64,000 nucleotides of DNA from Pseudokineococcus lusitanus (GTDB lineage: Bacteria > Actinomycetota > Actinomycetes > Actinomycetales > Quadrisphaeraceae): positions 124,001-188,000 of the forward strand of contig NZ_RJKN01000005.1 of assembly GCF_003751265.1 (NCBI RefSeq), given 5' to 3'. The notes below the pieces were generated by a model, which saw only the letters and a program-made list of their open reading frames with translations, was not told the origin of the DNA and searched no databases. Of this stretch, positions 48,609 to 57,521 are shown one piece after another. Position 1 is the first letter of the stretch, and each line of letters opens with the position of its first letter. Made by a program: the position numbers and the translations under genes.

Positions 48609-51098
48609 TCAGCCCGGCGTCGTCCCCGTCACGCGGTGCACCGACAGGACGCGGACGGCGCCCGTCGTGAGGTCGCGCACGGTGATGCGGCCGCCCTCGA
48701 CCGAGAGCGGCTGGGCGTGCACCCGGGTCGGGCCCCCGGTCACGTCGACGACGCCGACCCACACGGGGCGCTGCTCCGCGGCGGCGCTGCGGAGCTCGGC
48801 GAGGGAGACGGCGGGGTCCGCGGGCGGCACGAGGGGGGCGCCCGGCGGCGGCGGGGGCGCGGCGGCGGCCACCTCGTCGCCGGCCCGCAGCGCCGCGACG
48901 ACGCTGCGCGCCGTCGTCTCGTCGGGGGCGGCGTGCGCCGGGGCCGCACGGGGCAGGCGCCGGGGCGGCGTCCGGTGCACGGTCGGCCGGTCGAGCACGA
49001 GGCTGCCGTCGCCGGACTCGGCGGCGGGCGCGAGGCCGAGGAAGCGCAGGACGCGGAGCACCTCGGCGGCGTCCGCGCGGGCCACGAGGACCGTCGGCGC
49101 CAGGCGCCGCAGGCCCAGCGGGGCCGCCCGCCGCTCGGCGAGGAGCTCGGCGAGCACGGCCTCGTCGTCGCTGCGCAGGTAGGCGCCGGCGGAGCCGACG
49201 CGCACTCGTCCGTGGCGGCGGGCGACGTCGCGGACGAGGTACTCGAGCGGCTGGGGGACGGGCGTCGCGGAGACGCCGGCGAGGAAGGCGAGGAGGTCGT
49301 CGGCGGTGCGCCCGGCGTCGAGGGCGCGCCGGACGGTGCCGCCGTCGAAGCGGTAGACCGTCGCCCCGCCGCGGGAGTCGACGTCGGCGGCCAGCGACAG
49401 CTCCACCTCGAGGTCGCGCTCGAGCGGTCCGGGGGCCACGGCGGTGAGGTCGGCCTGCAGCAGGACCTGGGTCACCGGCTCGGGGAGCGCCGCGTCGAGG
49501 ACGGCCGCGGCGGCGGTGCGCCGGGCGACGGCCTCCGCGTCCGGCTCGGCCCCGGCGGGCGCGACGACGGTGCCGGACGGCCCGACGAGCAGCACCCGTG
49601 CGGCCTCCCCGAGGGCCCCGCCCCCGAGGACGCCGAGCCAGGCGGCCTCGGCGAGCACGGCCCCGACGAGGGCGCGGTCGCGGGCCGGCGCCCACCGAGG
49701 GCGCAGCCAGGCCAGTCGGGCCGCGAGGGCCTCGGCGTCCGCCGCGGCGCCGGTGTCGTCGTCCTGCGGCAGCCCGGCGAGCGTCTCGAGGAGGAGGGCG
49801 CGGACGACGGGCGCCTGCGGCCGGGCGACGGCGTCGGAGAGCGCCGCGCGCGCGCTGCCCCGGTCGTCGCGGGCGCCCACGAGCGAGGGGAGGCGCGGCA
49901 TGGCCGTCCACGCCGCGGCGAGGGCGGCCCAGCGCTCGCCGGGCGTCCCGGCGGCCCACGTGTCGTAGCGGGGGGTGGGCGCCCAGGCGGCGTCCGCCTC
50001 GCCGTCCTCGGCGACGAGCCCGGCCGCGGCGGCGACCTCGACGACGAGGGCGGCCGTGCCCGCGTCCACCTCCAGCTCCGCGGCGGCGCGGGCGAGCTCG
50101 CGGACGCCGAGCCCGCCGGCGCGCAGCAGCGGCACGGGCCGCGCGCCCCACGAGCGGCCGAGGGCGTCGACGAGGCGGACGGCCTCGGCGGCGGCCCCCG
50201 CGGCGAGGGCGTCCCGGCGGGCCGCGGGCACCGGACGGGTCGGCGGCACGGGCGGCTCGAGCGCGGGCGGCTCGCGCAGCGCCCGGCCGTCGCGGAGCGC
50301 GAGCCCGAGCTCGCGGGGGAGGACGACGCGCGTGTCGCCGACCGGCACGAGGAGGGCACGGGCGAGCAGCCAGTCCAGCGGCGCGGTGGTGGCCGGGTCC
50401 TGGTCGGCGGCGGGAGGGAGGTCGCGGCGGGCGCGGCTCACCTGGCCGACGGGGCCGCCGTCGTCGAGCCGGGAGAGCAGCTCGCCGGTGCCCTCGGGGG
50501 CGCCGGCGAGGAGGTCGGCGAGCGCCGCCGGGTCGGACAGCCGGGCGGAGACGGCCGCGGGCCCGTCGGTGGGCGGGACGCCGAGGAGGTCGGCGAGCGC
50601 CTCCGCGCGCGGGCGGACGAGCGGCACCTGGTCGAGGAGGTCGGCGAGCGCCGGGCCGAGGCCCGCCGGGTGCGCGCCCAGGGCGTCGCCGAGCACGCCC
50701 ACGGGCACGTGCTCGCGCGGCGTCCCCCACAGCAGCGCGAGGCGTCGCAGGTCCGCGAGCAGGGCGGAGGTGCGCGGGCGGGTGAGCCCGGTGGCGGTGG
50801 CGACGGCGGTCGCGGTGGCCGCGCCGTCGCGGGCGGCGACGACGAGCGCCGCGGCGAGGACGTCGAGCTCGGCGCGGCTGCGGGCGTCGACGGCCCGCTG
50901 GACGCTGTGGCGGGTGCTGGCCCGGGCGGCGAGCGCGCCCGAGCCCGGCGGGGCCGGCACGGCGAGGTCCGGCCGTGCGCGCAGGAGCGCGACGAGCTCG
51001 TCGTCGTCGCGGCCGCGCAGGTCGTCGGCGAGGCTCCGGGGCCGCGCGCCCGGCCGGGCGCGGGCCGCGGGCGCGGGGGAGGTCTCGGGCGGCGGCAT
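48609..51098 (-). CDS. Helicase-associated (XPB/Ssl2-like domain) protein
   Basis: The large (829-residue), Ala/Leu/Arg-rich protein carries the helicase-associated XPB/Ssl2-like region in its C-terminal half (QVLLQADLTAVAPGPLERDLEVELSLAADVDSRGGATVYRFD, then LLAFLAGVSATPVPQPLEYLVRD). It has no Walker motifs, so it is not a helicase itself. The mycobacterial counterpart is Rv0862c, next to ercc3; a role as XPB partner is inferred. I choose the ATG at 51098 over the GTG at 51107 because a TAGCGT -10 box (51106-51111) overlaps the latter and lies 7 nt before the former. Confidence 0.85.
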   Translation of the reverse strand: MPPPETSPAPAARARPGARPRSLADDLRGRDDDELVALLRARPDLAVPAPPGSGALAARASTRHSVQRAVDARSRAELDVLAAALVVAARDGAATATAVATATGLTRPRTSALLADLRRLALLWGTPREHVPVGVLGDALGAHPAGLGPALADLLDQVPLVRPRAEALADLLGVPPTDGPAAVSARLSDPAALADLLAGAPEGTGELLSRLDDGGPVGQVSRARRDLPPAADQDPATTAPLDWLLARALLVPVGDTRVVLPRELGLALRDGRALREPPALEPPVPPTRPVPAARRDALAAGAAAEAVRLVDALGRSWGARPVPLLRAGGLGVRELARAAAELEVDAGTAALVVEVAAAAGLVAEDGEADAAWAPTPRYDTWAAGTPGERWAALAAAWTAMPRLPSLVGARDDRGSARAALSDAVARPQAPVVRALLLETLAGLPQDDDTGAAADAEALAARLAWLRPRWAPARDRALVGAVLAEAAWLGVLGGGALGEAARVLLVGPSGTVVAPAGAEPDAEAVARRTAAAAVLDAALPEPVTQVLLQADLTAVAPGPLERDLEVELSLAADVDSRGGATVYRFDGGTVRRALDAGRTADDLLAFLAGVSATPVPQPLEYLVRDVARRHGRVRVGSAGAYLRSDDEAVLAELLAERRAAPLGLRRLAPTVLVARADAAEVLRVLRFLGLAPAAESGDGSLVLDRPTVHRTPPRRLPRAAPAHAAPDETTARSVVAALRAGDEVAAAAPPPPPGAPLVPPADPAVSLAELRSAAAEQRPVWVGVVDVTGGPTRVHAQPLSVEGGRITVRDLTTGAVRVLSVHRVTGTTPG

Positions 51099-51105
51099 CC
51101 GCTCC

Positions 51106-51111
51106 ACGCTA
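51106..51111 (-). promoter_or_regulatory. -10 box of a leaderless promoter
   Basis: TAGCGT on the minus strand lies 7 nt before the ATG at 51098. Confidence 0.5.
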
Positions 51112-51175
51112 GGCGAGCCGGGGTCGGACGGCCCGCCGGTGGCGGCGGGCTCGGCCGGCCCCGGCGTCGGACGCG

Positions 51176-51213
51176 CGACGGCCCGCCCCGGCAGGAGCCG
51201 GGACGGGCCGTCG
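51176..51213 (-). terminator. Terminator after the subtilisin-like protease gene
   Basis: Seventeen-bp arms (51176-51192 with 51197-51213) with one mismatch and a 4-nt loop lie just past the protease stop. Confidence 0.75.
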
Positions 51214-51231
51214 GTGGTGCGGTGGTGCGTG

Positions 51232-54200
51232 TCAGTCGACCGTCACGAAGGTGCGGCGCTGCGTGCCGGCGTACCCGACGACGGCCAGGTGCGGCACGTC
51301 GGCGGCGAGCCCGGTGTAGGAGATCGTCACCGGGACGGCCCGGCCCACAGGACCCTGGACCGGGTTCGGCGACAGGGTCGCGTTGCCCGTCGGGCCGTTG
51401 AGCAGGAACGTGTCGAGGCGGAAGTCGCCGCCCGTGGCGGCGACGTCGTAGCCGTCGACGACGAGCCGGTAGGTCCCGGCGGGGACGTTCCGGACGTCGA
51501 TGCGCTCGTCGGCGGAGCCGGTGGCCGACTGCGCGAGGACGCGCGAGCCGTCGGCCGTCTCGAGGAACAGGTCGAGGTCGACCGAGCCCTCGCCCGCCAC
51601 GAGGTCGGCGCGCATGTGCTGCGCCCCGCCCGCCGGCACGACGACCTGCTTGACGAAGTCCTCGCCGCCGCGGGCGAGGGTCCCGCTGTCGCGCTGGCCC
51701 GGCGTGAAGCCGTGCTGGACCGTCATGGCGACCGGGGCCGTCTGGCCCGGCGACACGGAGAACGTCGTGCTGCCGGCCTCGACGGAGCCGGTGACGTCGG
51801 CCGGCACCGAGGCGCTGACCGGACGGGCCGCCACCGGGATGCGGGCGCTGACGCCGCCCCGGCCGGTCCAGGTGAGGGAGCCCGCCGAGTAGGCATCGGC
51901 CGGGGCGGTGGTGCGGACGACCCGGACCTGGAAGGTCTTGCTCTGGCCGGCCTGCGTGAAGTTGAGCACCGGCGGCGTCACGCGGGTGGTGAAGCCGGGC
52001 ATGTCGACCGACGCGCGGTAGATGCCCGGCGTCGTGGCCGTGACCGTGCGGGTGACGGTCTCCCCGCCGAGGAGCTCGCCGACCGCGATGGACGGGCCGT
52101 TGAGCTGCGTCGGGTCGATCGGCTCGACGCCGTCGACGAGGTCCTGGCCGCTGCTGCCCTCGAGGAAGGACAGCCAGTCGTCGAGGTCCGACTCGTAGAC
52201 AAGGCCCGGCTCGAGGAAGCGGGTCGGGTCGACGTGGCCCGCGCCCTGGGTGAAGCGCGAGCGGTCGGTGGACCCGTCGTCGTTCTTGAGGTCGTAGGCC
52301 GTCGTCATCATCGCGGACTTGACCGCCATGGGGGACCACTCGGGCTTCTCGCCCATGATCAGCGCCGCGAGGCCGGCCACGTGCGGGCTCGACATCGAGG
52401 TGCCGGACAGGAAGTTGAAGCTGCGGCCGCTGTTGCTGCCGGGCGCGCTGGCGGCGAGGACCCCGACGCCGGGCGCGGAGATGTCCGGCTTCAGCAGGTC
52501 GCCCGCGTGGGCGAGCGCCGGGCCGCGGCTGGAGAAGCCGGCGACGACCGGCGTCGCGAGCGGCGCGAGGTCGGTCTGGTCGCCCGGCAGGAGCGCCGTC
52601 GTGGCGCCCTCGGTGGCGGCGTAGGCCTTGATCGCCGCGCCGGCGACCTCGTCGACGTGGACCGTCGGGATGACGTGGACGTCGGAGTCGAGGCTGCTGG
52701 GGCTCGTGTTGGCGAGCACCATGCCGACACCGCCCGCGTCGCGGACGACCTCGGACTTCTCGGTGCGGGCGTTGACGCCGCGGTCGCAGACGACGACCGA
52801 CCCGGCGACCTCCGCCGGGTCCAGCGTGCCGGGCTGGCAGAGCACCGCGGACAGTCCCGTGGGGGGCGTCGCCACGGCGACCGCGGTCGCCAGGCGGAGC
52901 GGGGTCTGCTGCGGCAGGCCGGTCTCGCTGACCGAGGAGCCGCGGTAGAGCTCGCCGTTGCCCAGCTCGACGGTGCCGTAGTAGTTGAAGTGCGTGCTGG
53001 CGGCGACCGTCGTCAGCCACGGGCTGTTGTGCGCGACCGTCGAGACGCCGGGGCCGGAGTTGCCCGCGGAGGCGGCGACGAAGACGCCGGACGCCGCCGC
53101 GGACATGAAGGCCAGCTCCACCGGGTCGAGCGACGTCGTCGTCGAGCCGGAGATGGAGAAGTTGAGGACGTCGACGCCGTCGAGGACGGCCTGGTCGATG
53201 GCCGCGACCGAGTCGGTCGTGAAGCACCCGCCCACGTTGGGCAGGGAGCTCGAGTGGCAGACCTTGTAGACGGCGACCTTGGCCGCCGGCGCCATGCCGG
53301 AGGCGAGGCCGTACTCGGAGCCGTCGACGACCGCGGGGACGTCGAGGTTGCCCGCCGCCGTGCCGGCGGTGTGCGAGCCGTGGCCGTCCGCGTCGTAGGG
53401 GGAGAGCTCCTCCTCGCTCGTCCAGTCCTTCTGCGCGACGTTGGCGGCGAAGCCGTCGGAGAAGTGCTGGGCCGAGACGAGCTTGCTGTTGCACTGGTCC
53501 GCGGAGAAGCGGGGGCCGGTGTCGCACAGCGCGGTGTAGACGTCGCCGTCGGCCTTGCGGACGGCGATGTTGCCGTCGGCGTCGAGCCACGTGGCGCCGA
53601 CCTCGTCGGAGGGCTCCGTCGACGTGACAGGGGCGCCCGCGAAGGACGGGTGGTCGGGCGTCATGCCCGTGTCGATGACGCCGACGACGACGCCCTTGCC
53701 GGACTCGGCGGTGCCGCCGAGCTCCTCCCAGAGCCCGTCCTCGCCGGACAGGCCGAGGAACTCGGGGCTGTGGATCGTGTCGACGGCGCGGTCCTCGTCG
53801 GGCGTCACCGCGAGGACGTCCTTGGCCGCGGCGAGCTCCGCGGCCTGCTCGGCGGTGAGGTCCGCGACGAAGCCGTTGAGCGCGGCGGAGAAGGACTCCT
53901 CCACCTCGGCGTCGACGGCGTCGGCGGCCTGCTCCTGCTGCTCCTCGAGGTGCGCGGTGTAGGCGCGGACGGGGGCCGAGGCCGTGGCCAGGGACTGCCC
54001 CTCCTCGGGAGCGGTCGCGGCGAGGCCGGCGGTGCCGCCCTCGTACACGGCCGCGGGCTTCTCGACCATCGTGACGACGTAGCGGCCGTCGGCGTAGTCG
54101 GCCGGGTCGGTCGACTGGGCCTTCGTCGTCGTGAGGTCGGCGACGAGCGGCGCGTCGGCGGGCGCCGGGCTGGCCGTCGCGGTGCCGGCGGCGGTGCCGA

Positions 54201-54282
54201 CCGAGGCGGCGAGCAGGCCGAAGCCGGCGACGGCGGCGAGGGCGCGGCGGCGTCGGGCCTGCGGAGCAGGGCGTGGGGTCAC
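51232..54282 (-). CDS. Secreted subtilisin-like (S8) serine protease
   Basis: The 1016-residue protein has a signal peptide (RRRRALAAVAGFGLLAASVG), an I9 inhibitor propeptide (about 55-140), and an S8 catalytic domain with triad Asp in VVVGVIDTGM (about 202), His in DGHGSHTAGT (about 299) and Ser in SGTSMSSPHVAGLA (about 629). A PA-domain insertion (about 460-560) and Fn3-like plus PPC-like C-terminal domains follow (PAGTYRLVVDGYD). This is the cucumisin/C5a-peptidase type of exported protease, likely acting on external proteins. GTG 54282 has AGGAGG 8 nt upstream. Confidence 0.95.
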   Translation of the reverse strand: MTPRPAPQARRRRALAAVAGFGLLAASVGTAAGTATASPAPADAPLVADLTTTKAQSTDPADYADGRYVVTMVEKPAAVYEGGTAGLAATAPEEGQSLATASAPVRAYTAHLEEQQEQAADAVDAEVEESFSAALNGFVADLTAEQAAELAAAKDVLAVTPDEDRAVDTIHSPEFLGLSGEDGLWEELGGTAESGKGVVVGVIDTGMTPDHPSFAGAPVTSTEPSDEVGATWLDADGNIAVRKADGDVYTALCDTGPRFSADQCNSKLVSAQHFSDGFAANVAQKDWTSEEELSPYDADGHGSHTAGTAAGNLDVPAVVDGSEYGLASGMAPAAKVAVYKVCHSSSLPNVGGCFTTDSVAAIDQAVLDGVDVLNFSISGSTTTSLDPVELAFMSAAASGVFVAASAGNSGPGVSTVAHNSPWLTTVAASTHFNYYGTVELGNGELYRGSSVSETGLPQQTPLRLATAVAVATPPTGLSAVLCQPGTLDPAEVAGSVVVCDRGVNARTEKSEVVRDAGGVGMVLANTSPSSLDSDVHVIPTVHVDEVAGAAIKAYAATEGATTALLPGDQTDLAPLATPVVAGFSSRGPALAHAGDLLKPDISAPGVGVLAASAPGSNSGRSFNFLSGTSMSSPHVAGLAALIMGEKPEWSPMAVKSAMMTTAYDLKNDDGSTDRSRFTQGAGHVDPTRFLEPGLVYESDLDDWLSFLEGSSGQDLVDGVEPIDPTQLNGPSIAVGELLGGETVTRTVTATTPGIYRASVDMPGFTTRVTPPVLNFTQAGQSKTFQVRVVRTTAPADAYSAGSLTWTGRGGVSARIPVAARPVSASVPADVTGSVEAGSTTFSVSPGQTAPVAMTVQHGFTPGQRDSGTLARGGEDFVKQVVVPAGGAQHMRADLVAGEGSVDLDLFLETADGSRVLAQSATGSADERIDVRNVPAGTYRLVVDGYDVAATGGDFRLDTFLLNGPTGNATLSPNPVQGPVGRAVPVTISYTGLAADVPHLAVVGYAGTQRRTFVTVD

Positions 54283-54361
54283 GGGAGATGCCTCCTGGTG
54301 GGTGGCGATCCGGCCGGTCCGACCGGTCGTCGCGCTGCCCGGGCGCGCCCGGACGTCGCAG

Positions 54362-54387
54362 AGGGTGACGCCGGTCGGCATCACCCT
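54362..54387. promoter_or_regulatory. Imperfect palindrome in the protease leader
   Basis: Twelve-bp arms (54362-54373 with 54376-54387) with one wobble lie 80-105 bp before the protease start, downstream of a TTGACC hexamer (minus strand, 54421-54426). It could be an operator or an mRNA hairpin. Confidence 0.4.
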
Positions 54388-54560
54388 GTCGGCCCATCGG
54401 ACCCCGGGGGCGCGAGGAGGGTCAAGGCTTCCGCCCGCATTCCGGCATGTTTGTCGTCACATCTCGGTCACGAACCGTTACCCGAGGTGATGGTGGGACG
54501 TCACCGGGCAGCCGTCGGGCGGCCGAGGGACGGTCGTCGGGACGGCTCCGGCGGCGCCCG

Positions 54561-54566
54561 TACGGT
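54561..54566 (+). promoter_or_regulatory. -10 box of a leaderless promoter
   Basis: TACGGT lies 6 nt before the GTG at 54573 of the HAD phosphatase gene. Confidence 0.55.
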
Positions 54567-54572
54567 GGCGAC

Positions 54573-55274
54573 GTGCCGACCTCCGCCGTCCCCGTCGTGG
54601 GCTTCGACCTCGACCAGACGCTCGTCGACTCGGGCCCCCGCATCACGAGCTGCCTGCGGGCGGCCCTGGCCGAGGTGGGCGTGCCCCTCGACGACGCCGT
54701 CGCCGAGGCGTCCCGCGGCCTGCCGCTCACCTCGACGGTGGCGGCGCTGCTGCCCGCGGGCGCCGACCCGGCGCTCGTCGCCGACGTCGCCGCGCGCTAC
54801 CGGGCGCAGGACCGCCGCCCCGACGGGGAGGGCGGGCACCCGCTCGTCGGGCCGATGCCGCACGCGCGCGCGGCGCTCGAGGCGGTCCTCGCCACGGGTG
54901 GCCGCGCCGTCGTCGTGTCGGCCAAGCGGACGGAGGCGGTCGGCCGGGTCCTCGTGTGGGCGGGCCTGGACGACCTCGTCGCCTCCGTCACGGGTGACCT
55001 CTTCGGCGTCGCCAAGGCGGAGGCGCTGCGCGCCGAGGGCGCCGGCGTCTACGTCGGCGACCACCCGGCCGACGTCGAGGCGGCCCGCGCCGCCGGGGCG
55101 CTGGCCGTCGCCGTCACGACGGGCGCGCACGGGACCGCCGAGCTGGCGGGCGCCGACGTCGTCCTCGACGACCTCGGCGCCCTCCCCGGCTGGCTCGGGG
55201 GGCTCAGCGGGGGGCGGCCGGGAGCGCCGACGACGGCGCCCGCCGCGCCCGCAGGCGGTGCCCCGCGCGGCTGA
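54573..55274 (+). CDS. HAD-superfamily hydrolase
   Basis: The 233-residue protein has HAD motif I as VVGFDLDQTLVDSG (nucleophile Asp and acid Asp), motif II in AVVVSAKRTEA, motif III in GVAKAEAL and motif IV in GVYVGDHPADVEAA. It resembles phosphoglycolate-phosphatase-like enzymes; the substrate is not identifiable. The GTG start is supported by a -10 box 6 nt upstream. The last about 24 codons (Gly/Ala/Pro-rich) overlap by 71 bp the 3' end of the convergent racemase gene. Confidence 0.9.
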   Translation: MPTSAVPVVGFDLDQTLVDSGPRITSCLRAALAEVGVPLDDAVAEASRGLPLTSTVAALLPAGADPALVADVAARYRAQDRRPDGEGGHPLVGPMPHARAALEAVLATGGRAVVVSAKRTEAVGRVLVWAGLDDLVASVTGDLFGVAKAEALRAEGAGVYVGDHPADVEAARAAGALAVAVTTGAHGTAELAGADVVLDDLGALPGWLGGLSGGRPGAPTTAPAAPAGGAPRG

Positions 55275-55989
55275 CCGTGCTGCGGGCCAGCGCGTCGAGG
55301 GAGTCGACGAAGCGCGGGTCGTCGAGGAGGCCGCCGGCCTCGGCGACGACCGACAGCTCGGTGCAGCCGAGGAGGACGACCTCGGCGCCGTCGGCGAGCA
55401 GGCCCTCCGCCACCGCGAGCAGCCCCGGCAGGTCGACCGGCGCGCCGGCCTTCACGCCGTCGTAGATGACGCCCGTGACGACCGCCTGGCCCGCCGCGTC
55501 CGGCACGAGCGCGCGGACGCCGGCCGCCTCGAGGGAGCGCTGGTAGACGCCCGAGGCCACGGTCCCCTCGGTGGCGAGCACGCCCGCCGCCCGCAGGCCG
55601 GGCCGCCGGGCGACCGCGGCCGCCGTGGTCTCCCCGACGATGCTGACGACCGGGACGCCCACGGCCGCCTCGATCTGCGCCGTGTAGTGGTGCGCGGTGT
55701 TGCAGGGGACGACGACGAAGCCGGCGCCGAAGCGCTCCAGCCGGGCGGCGTCCGCGGCCATGACGGGGCCCGGGTCCTCGTCGGACGTGCCGAGGATGTG
55801 CGCCGTCCGGTCGGGGATCGTCGCGTGCTGGAGGACGACGAGGTCCACGTGGTCCTGGTCCCGCTCGGCCTCGGTGAGCCGGACCACGGCGTCGAGGAAG
55901 GCGACCGTGGCCAGGGGGCCGACGCCGCCGACGACGCCGACGAGCGGGTGCGCCCCCTCGGCGGCCCCTCCGCCCTCGGCGGCCGTCAC
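55204..55989 (-). CDS. Aspartate/glutamate racemase family protein
   Basis: The 261-residue protein has both catalytic cysteines of PLP-independent Asp/Glu racemases, in VVPCNTAHHY (about residue 96) and LLGCTELSVV (about 207), plus the N-terminal GVVGGVGPLATVAFLD typical of aspartate racemases. It should interconvert L- and D-aspartate (or glutamate). The GTG start overlaps the stop of the ATP-grasp gene (GTGA). A racemase directly coupled to a D-Asp-ligase-like enzyme matches the two-gene logic of the Enterococcus faecium D-Asp system. The C-terminus overlaps the convergent HAD gene. Confidence 0.92.
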   Translation of the reverse strand: MTAAEGGGAAEGAHPLVGVVGGVGPLATVAFLDAVVRLTEAERDQDHVDLVVLQHATIPDRTAHILGTSDEDPGPVMAADAARLERFGAGFVVVPCNTAHHYTAQIEAAVGVPVVSIVGETTAAAVARRPGLRAAGVLATEGTVASGVYQRSLEAAGVRALVPDAAGQAVVTGVIYDGVKAGAPVDLPGLLAVAEGLLADGAEVVLLGCTELSVVAEAGGLLDDPRFVDSLDALARSTVSRAGHRLRARRAPSSALPAAPR

Positions 55990-57320
55990 CGCCGGCTCCT
56001 CGCCACGAGGCGGTCGGCCTCGGCGCGGGCGGCGCGCGCCGTCTCCAGGGGGTAGTGGCGGCGGAACTTGCGCACCTGGTTGAGGTGGGCCGCGGCCACG
56101 TAGCCCAGGCGCCGGGGGTCGCGCTCGGGGCCGTAGCGCAGCGGGTCGCTCGCGCGGCCCGCGCGGACGAGGCCCTTGACCTCGCGGCGGACGGCGGGGT
56201 CGGCGACGTAGCGGAGCAGCAGCGCGGGCGGCAGCACCGTGTAGAGGCGCTCGGCGTCGGGCTCGGGGTCGGCGCCCGGCGGCAGCGGGTCGAGCCCCTG
56301 GAGGTGCTCGCGGACGTACAGCTCGAGCGGGTTCTGGCCGCCCGTCGTCACGTAGTAGTTGCTGCGGCCCAGGCGGGGGTTGAGCTCGAAGAAGACGTGG
56401 CGGCCGTCGCGCGGGTCGACCTTGATGTCGAAGTTGGCGTAGCCGGTCCAGCCCACGTGCTCGAGCAGCCGGCGGGCCTGCTCCGAGACCTCGGTGTTCC
56501 GCCCGGTGATGATCCCCGCCGGGTTCCCCAGGGCGCCGGGCGTGTGCTCCTCGAGCAGCACGCGCCCGAAGGCCGAGAAGCGGACCCTCGCCTCGCGGTC
56601 GCTGTAGCAGGTGAGGATCCGCATGCCCGAGTCGTCGCCCGGGACCAGGTCCTGCACGAGGAAGGTGCCGGGGTAGCCGGCGCGCGCGAGGGTGTCGACG
56701 AGGTCGTCGAGGGCCGCGGCGTCGCGGACGGTGAAGACCTTCTGCTTGCCGGGGAAGGAGACCTCGGCGTACGCCGTCGTGCTCGCCGCCTTGGCGATGA
56801 CGGGGTAGCGCAGGCCCTGCTCCGCGGCGCGGGCGGCGCCGCCCCCGCCGCCGTTCGCGCGGGCGTCGCGCGGGACGTCGACGACGGCGGTGCGCGGCGA
56901 CGCCACGCCCAGCTCGGCGCAGACGGCGCCGAAGCGCTCCTTGTCGGTCATGCGGTCCAGCAGGTCGCGCTGGACGTAGGGGAGGACGAAGCGGTCCTCG
57001 AGGTGCGCGCGCTGCTCGACGAGGAGGCGGACCGCGCGGTCGGCGCTGCCGAGGAGCAGCAGCGGGGCGCCGTCGTGGGCGTCGGCCACGCGGCGCAGCA
57101 CCTCGACGGTGACGGCGGGGTCCGCGGCCGCCGGCTCGACGACGTGGTCGATGATCCGCGAGTGCCGCACCGGCCCCGTGGCCGCCGTCGAGACGACGAC
57201 CGTCCGGACGCCGTAGGCCTCGTGGGCGGCGCGCGCGAGGCTGTACGCGCCGATGTCGCCCCCGAGCACCACCGGCTGCACGGGCGGCGTCGACGAGGTG
57301 GGCGTCGGGGGGCGGCGCAT
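55986..57320 (-). CDS. ATP-grasp ligase resembling D-aspartate ligase
   Basis: The 444-residue ATP-grasp enzyme has the nucleotide and metal-binding stretches YPVIAKAAST, FLVQDLVPGDDSGMRIL and FFELNPRLGRSNYYVT. From memory, these and WTGYANFDIKVDPRDG closely follow D-aspartate ligase (Aslfm) of Enterococcus faecium, which adds D-Asp to the side chain of the peptidoglycan stem lysine. With the coupled racemase downstream, it may make and attach D-Asp (or another D-amino acid) to peptidoglycan or a small molecule. The ATG at 57320 is followed by a Pro/Thr tail. The substrate is inferred, not shown. Confidence 0.8.
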   Translation of the reverse strand: MRRPPTPTSSTPPVQPVVLGGDIGAYSLARAAHEAYGVRTVVVSTAATGPVRHSRIIDHVVEPAAADPAVTVEVLRRVADAHDGAPLLLLGSADRAVRLLVEQRAHLEDRFVLPYVQRDLLDRMTDKERFGAVCAELGVASPRTAVVDVPRDARANGGGGGAARAAEQGLRYPVIAKAASTTAYAEVSFPGKQKVFTVRDAAALDDLVDTLARAGYPGTFLVQDLVPGDDSGMRILTCYSDREARVRFSAFGRVLLEEHTPGALGNPAGIITGRNTEVSEQARRLLEHVGWTGYANFDIKVDPRDGRHVFFELNPRLGRSNYYVTTGGQNPLELYVREHLQGLDPLPPGADPEPDAERLYTVLPPALLLRYVADPAVRREVKGLVRAGRASDPLRYGPERDPRRLGYVAAAHLNQVRKFRRHYPLETARAARAEADRLVARSRR

Positions 57321-57378
57321 GCGGGGGCTCTCCTGCGGGTCGGCGGTGGCTCGGCACGGGGCCTGGGCCCGGTCGGGA

Positions 57379-57406
57379 ACGCTAGCCGCTCGCCGACGGT
57401 TAGCCT
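57379..57406. promoter_or_regulatory. Divergent -10 boxes: ATP-grasp (-) and cold-shock-domain (+) genes
   Basis: TAGCGT on the minus strand (57379-57384) and TAGCCT on the plus strand (57401-57406) lie back to back. They predict leaders of about 50 nt for the ligase gene and about 110 nt for the cold-shock-domain gene. Confidence 0.45.
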
Positions 57407-57521
57407 GGCGGGTGGCTGCCGCGTCGGCGGGTCGCGCCGGCGTCCCGCACAGGGGCGGTCCCGGGCGCGGCGACGACGCCGGCCGCCCGACGAGACATCA
57501 CGACGCGAGGACGGGACGACG

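Noticed and set aside
48609-51107. GTG 51107 as the start of the Rv0862c-like gene
   Set aside because: It overlaps the TAGCGT -10 box; the ATG at 51098 fits a leaderless transcript better.
49975-56055. A 2026-codon plus-strand ORF opposite the helicase-associated and protease genes
   Set aside because: Antisense shadow with Arg/Gly/Ala/Val composition and no domain; the minus-strand genes are well supported.
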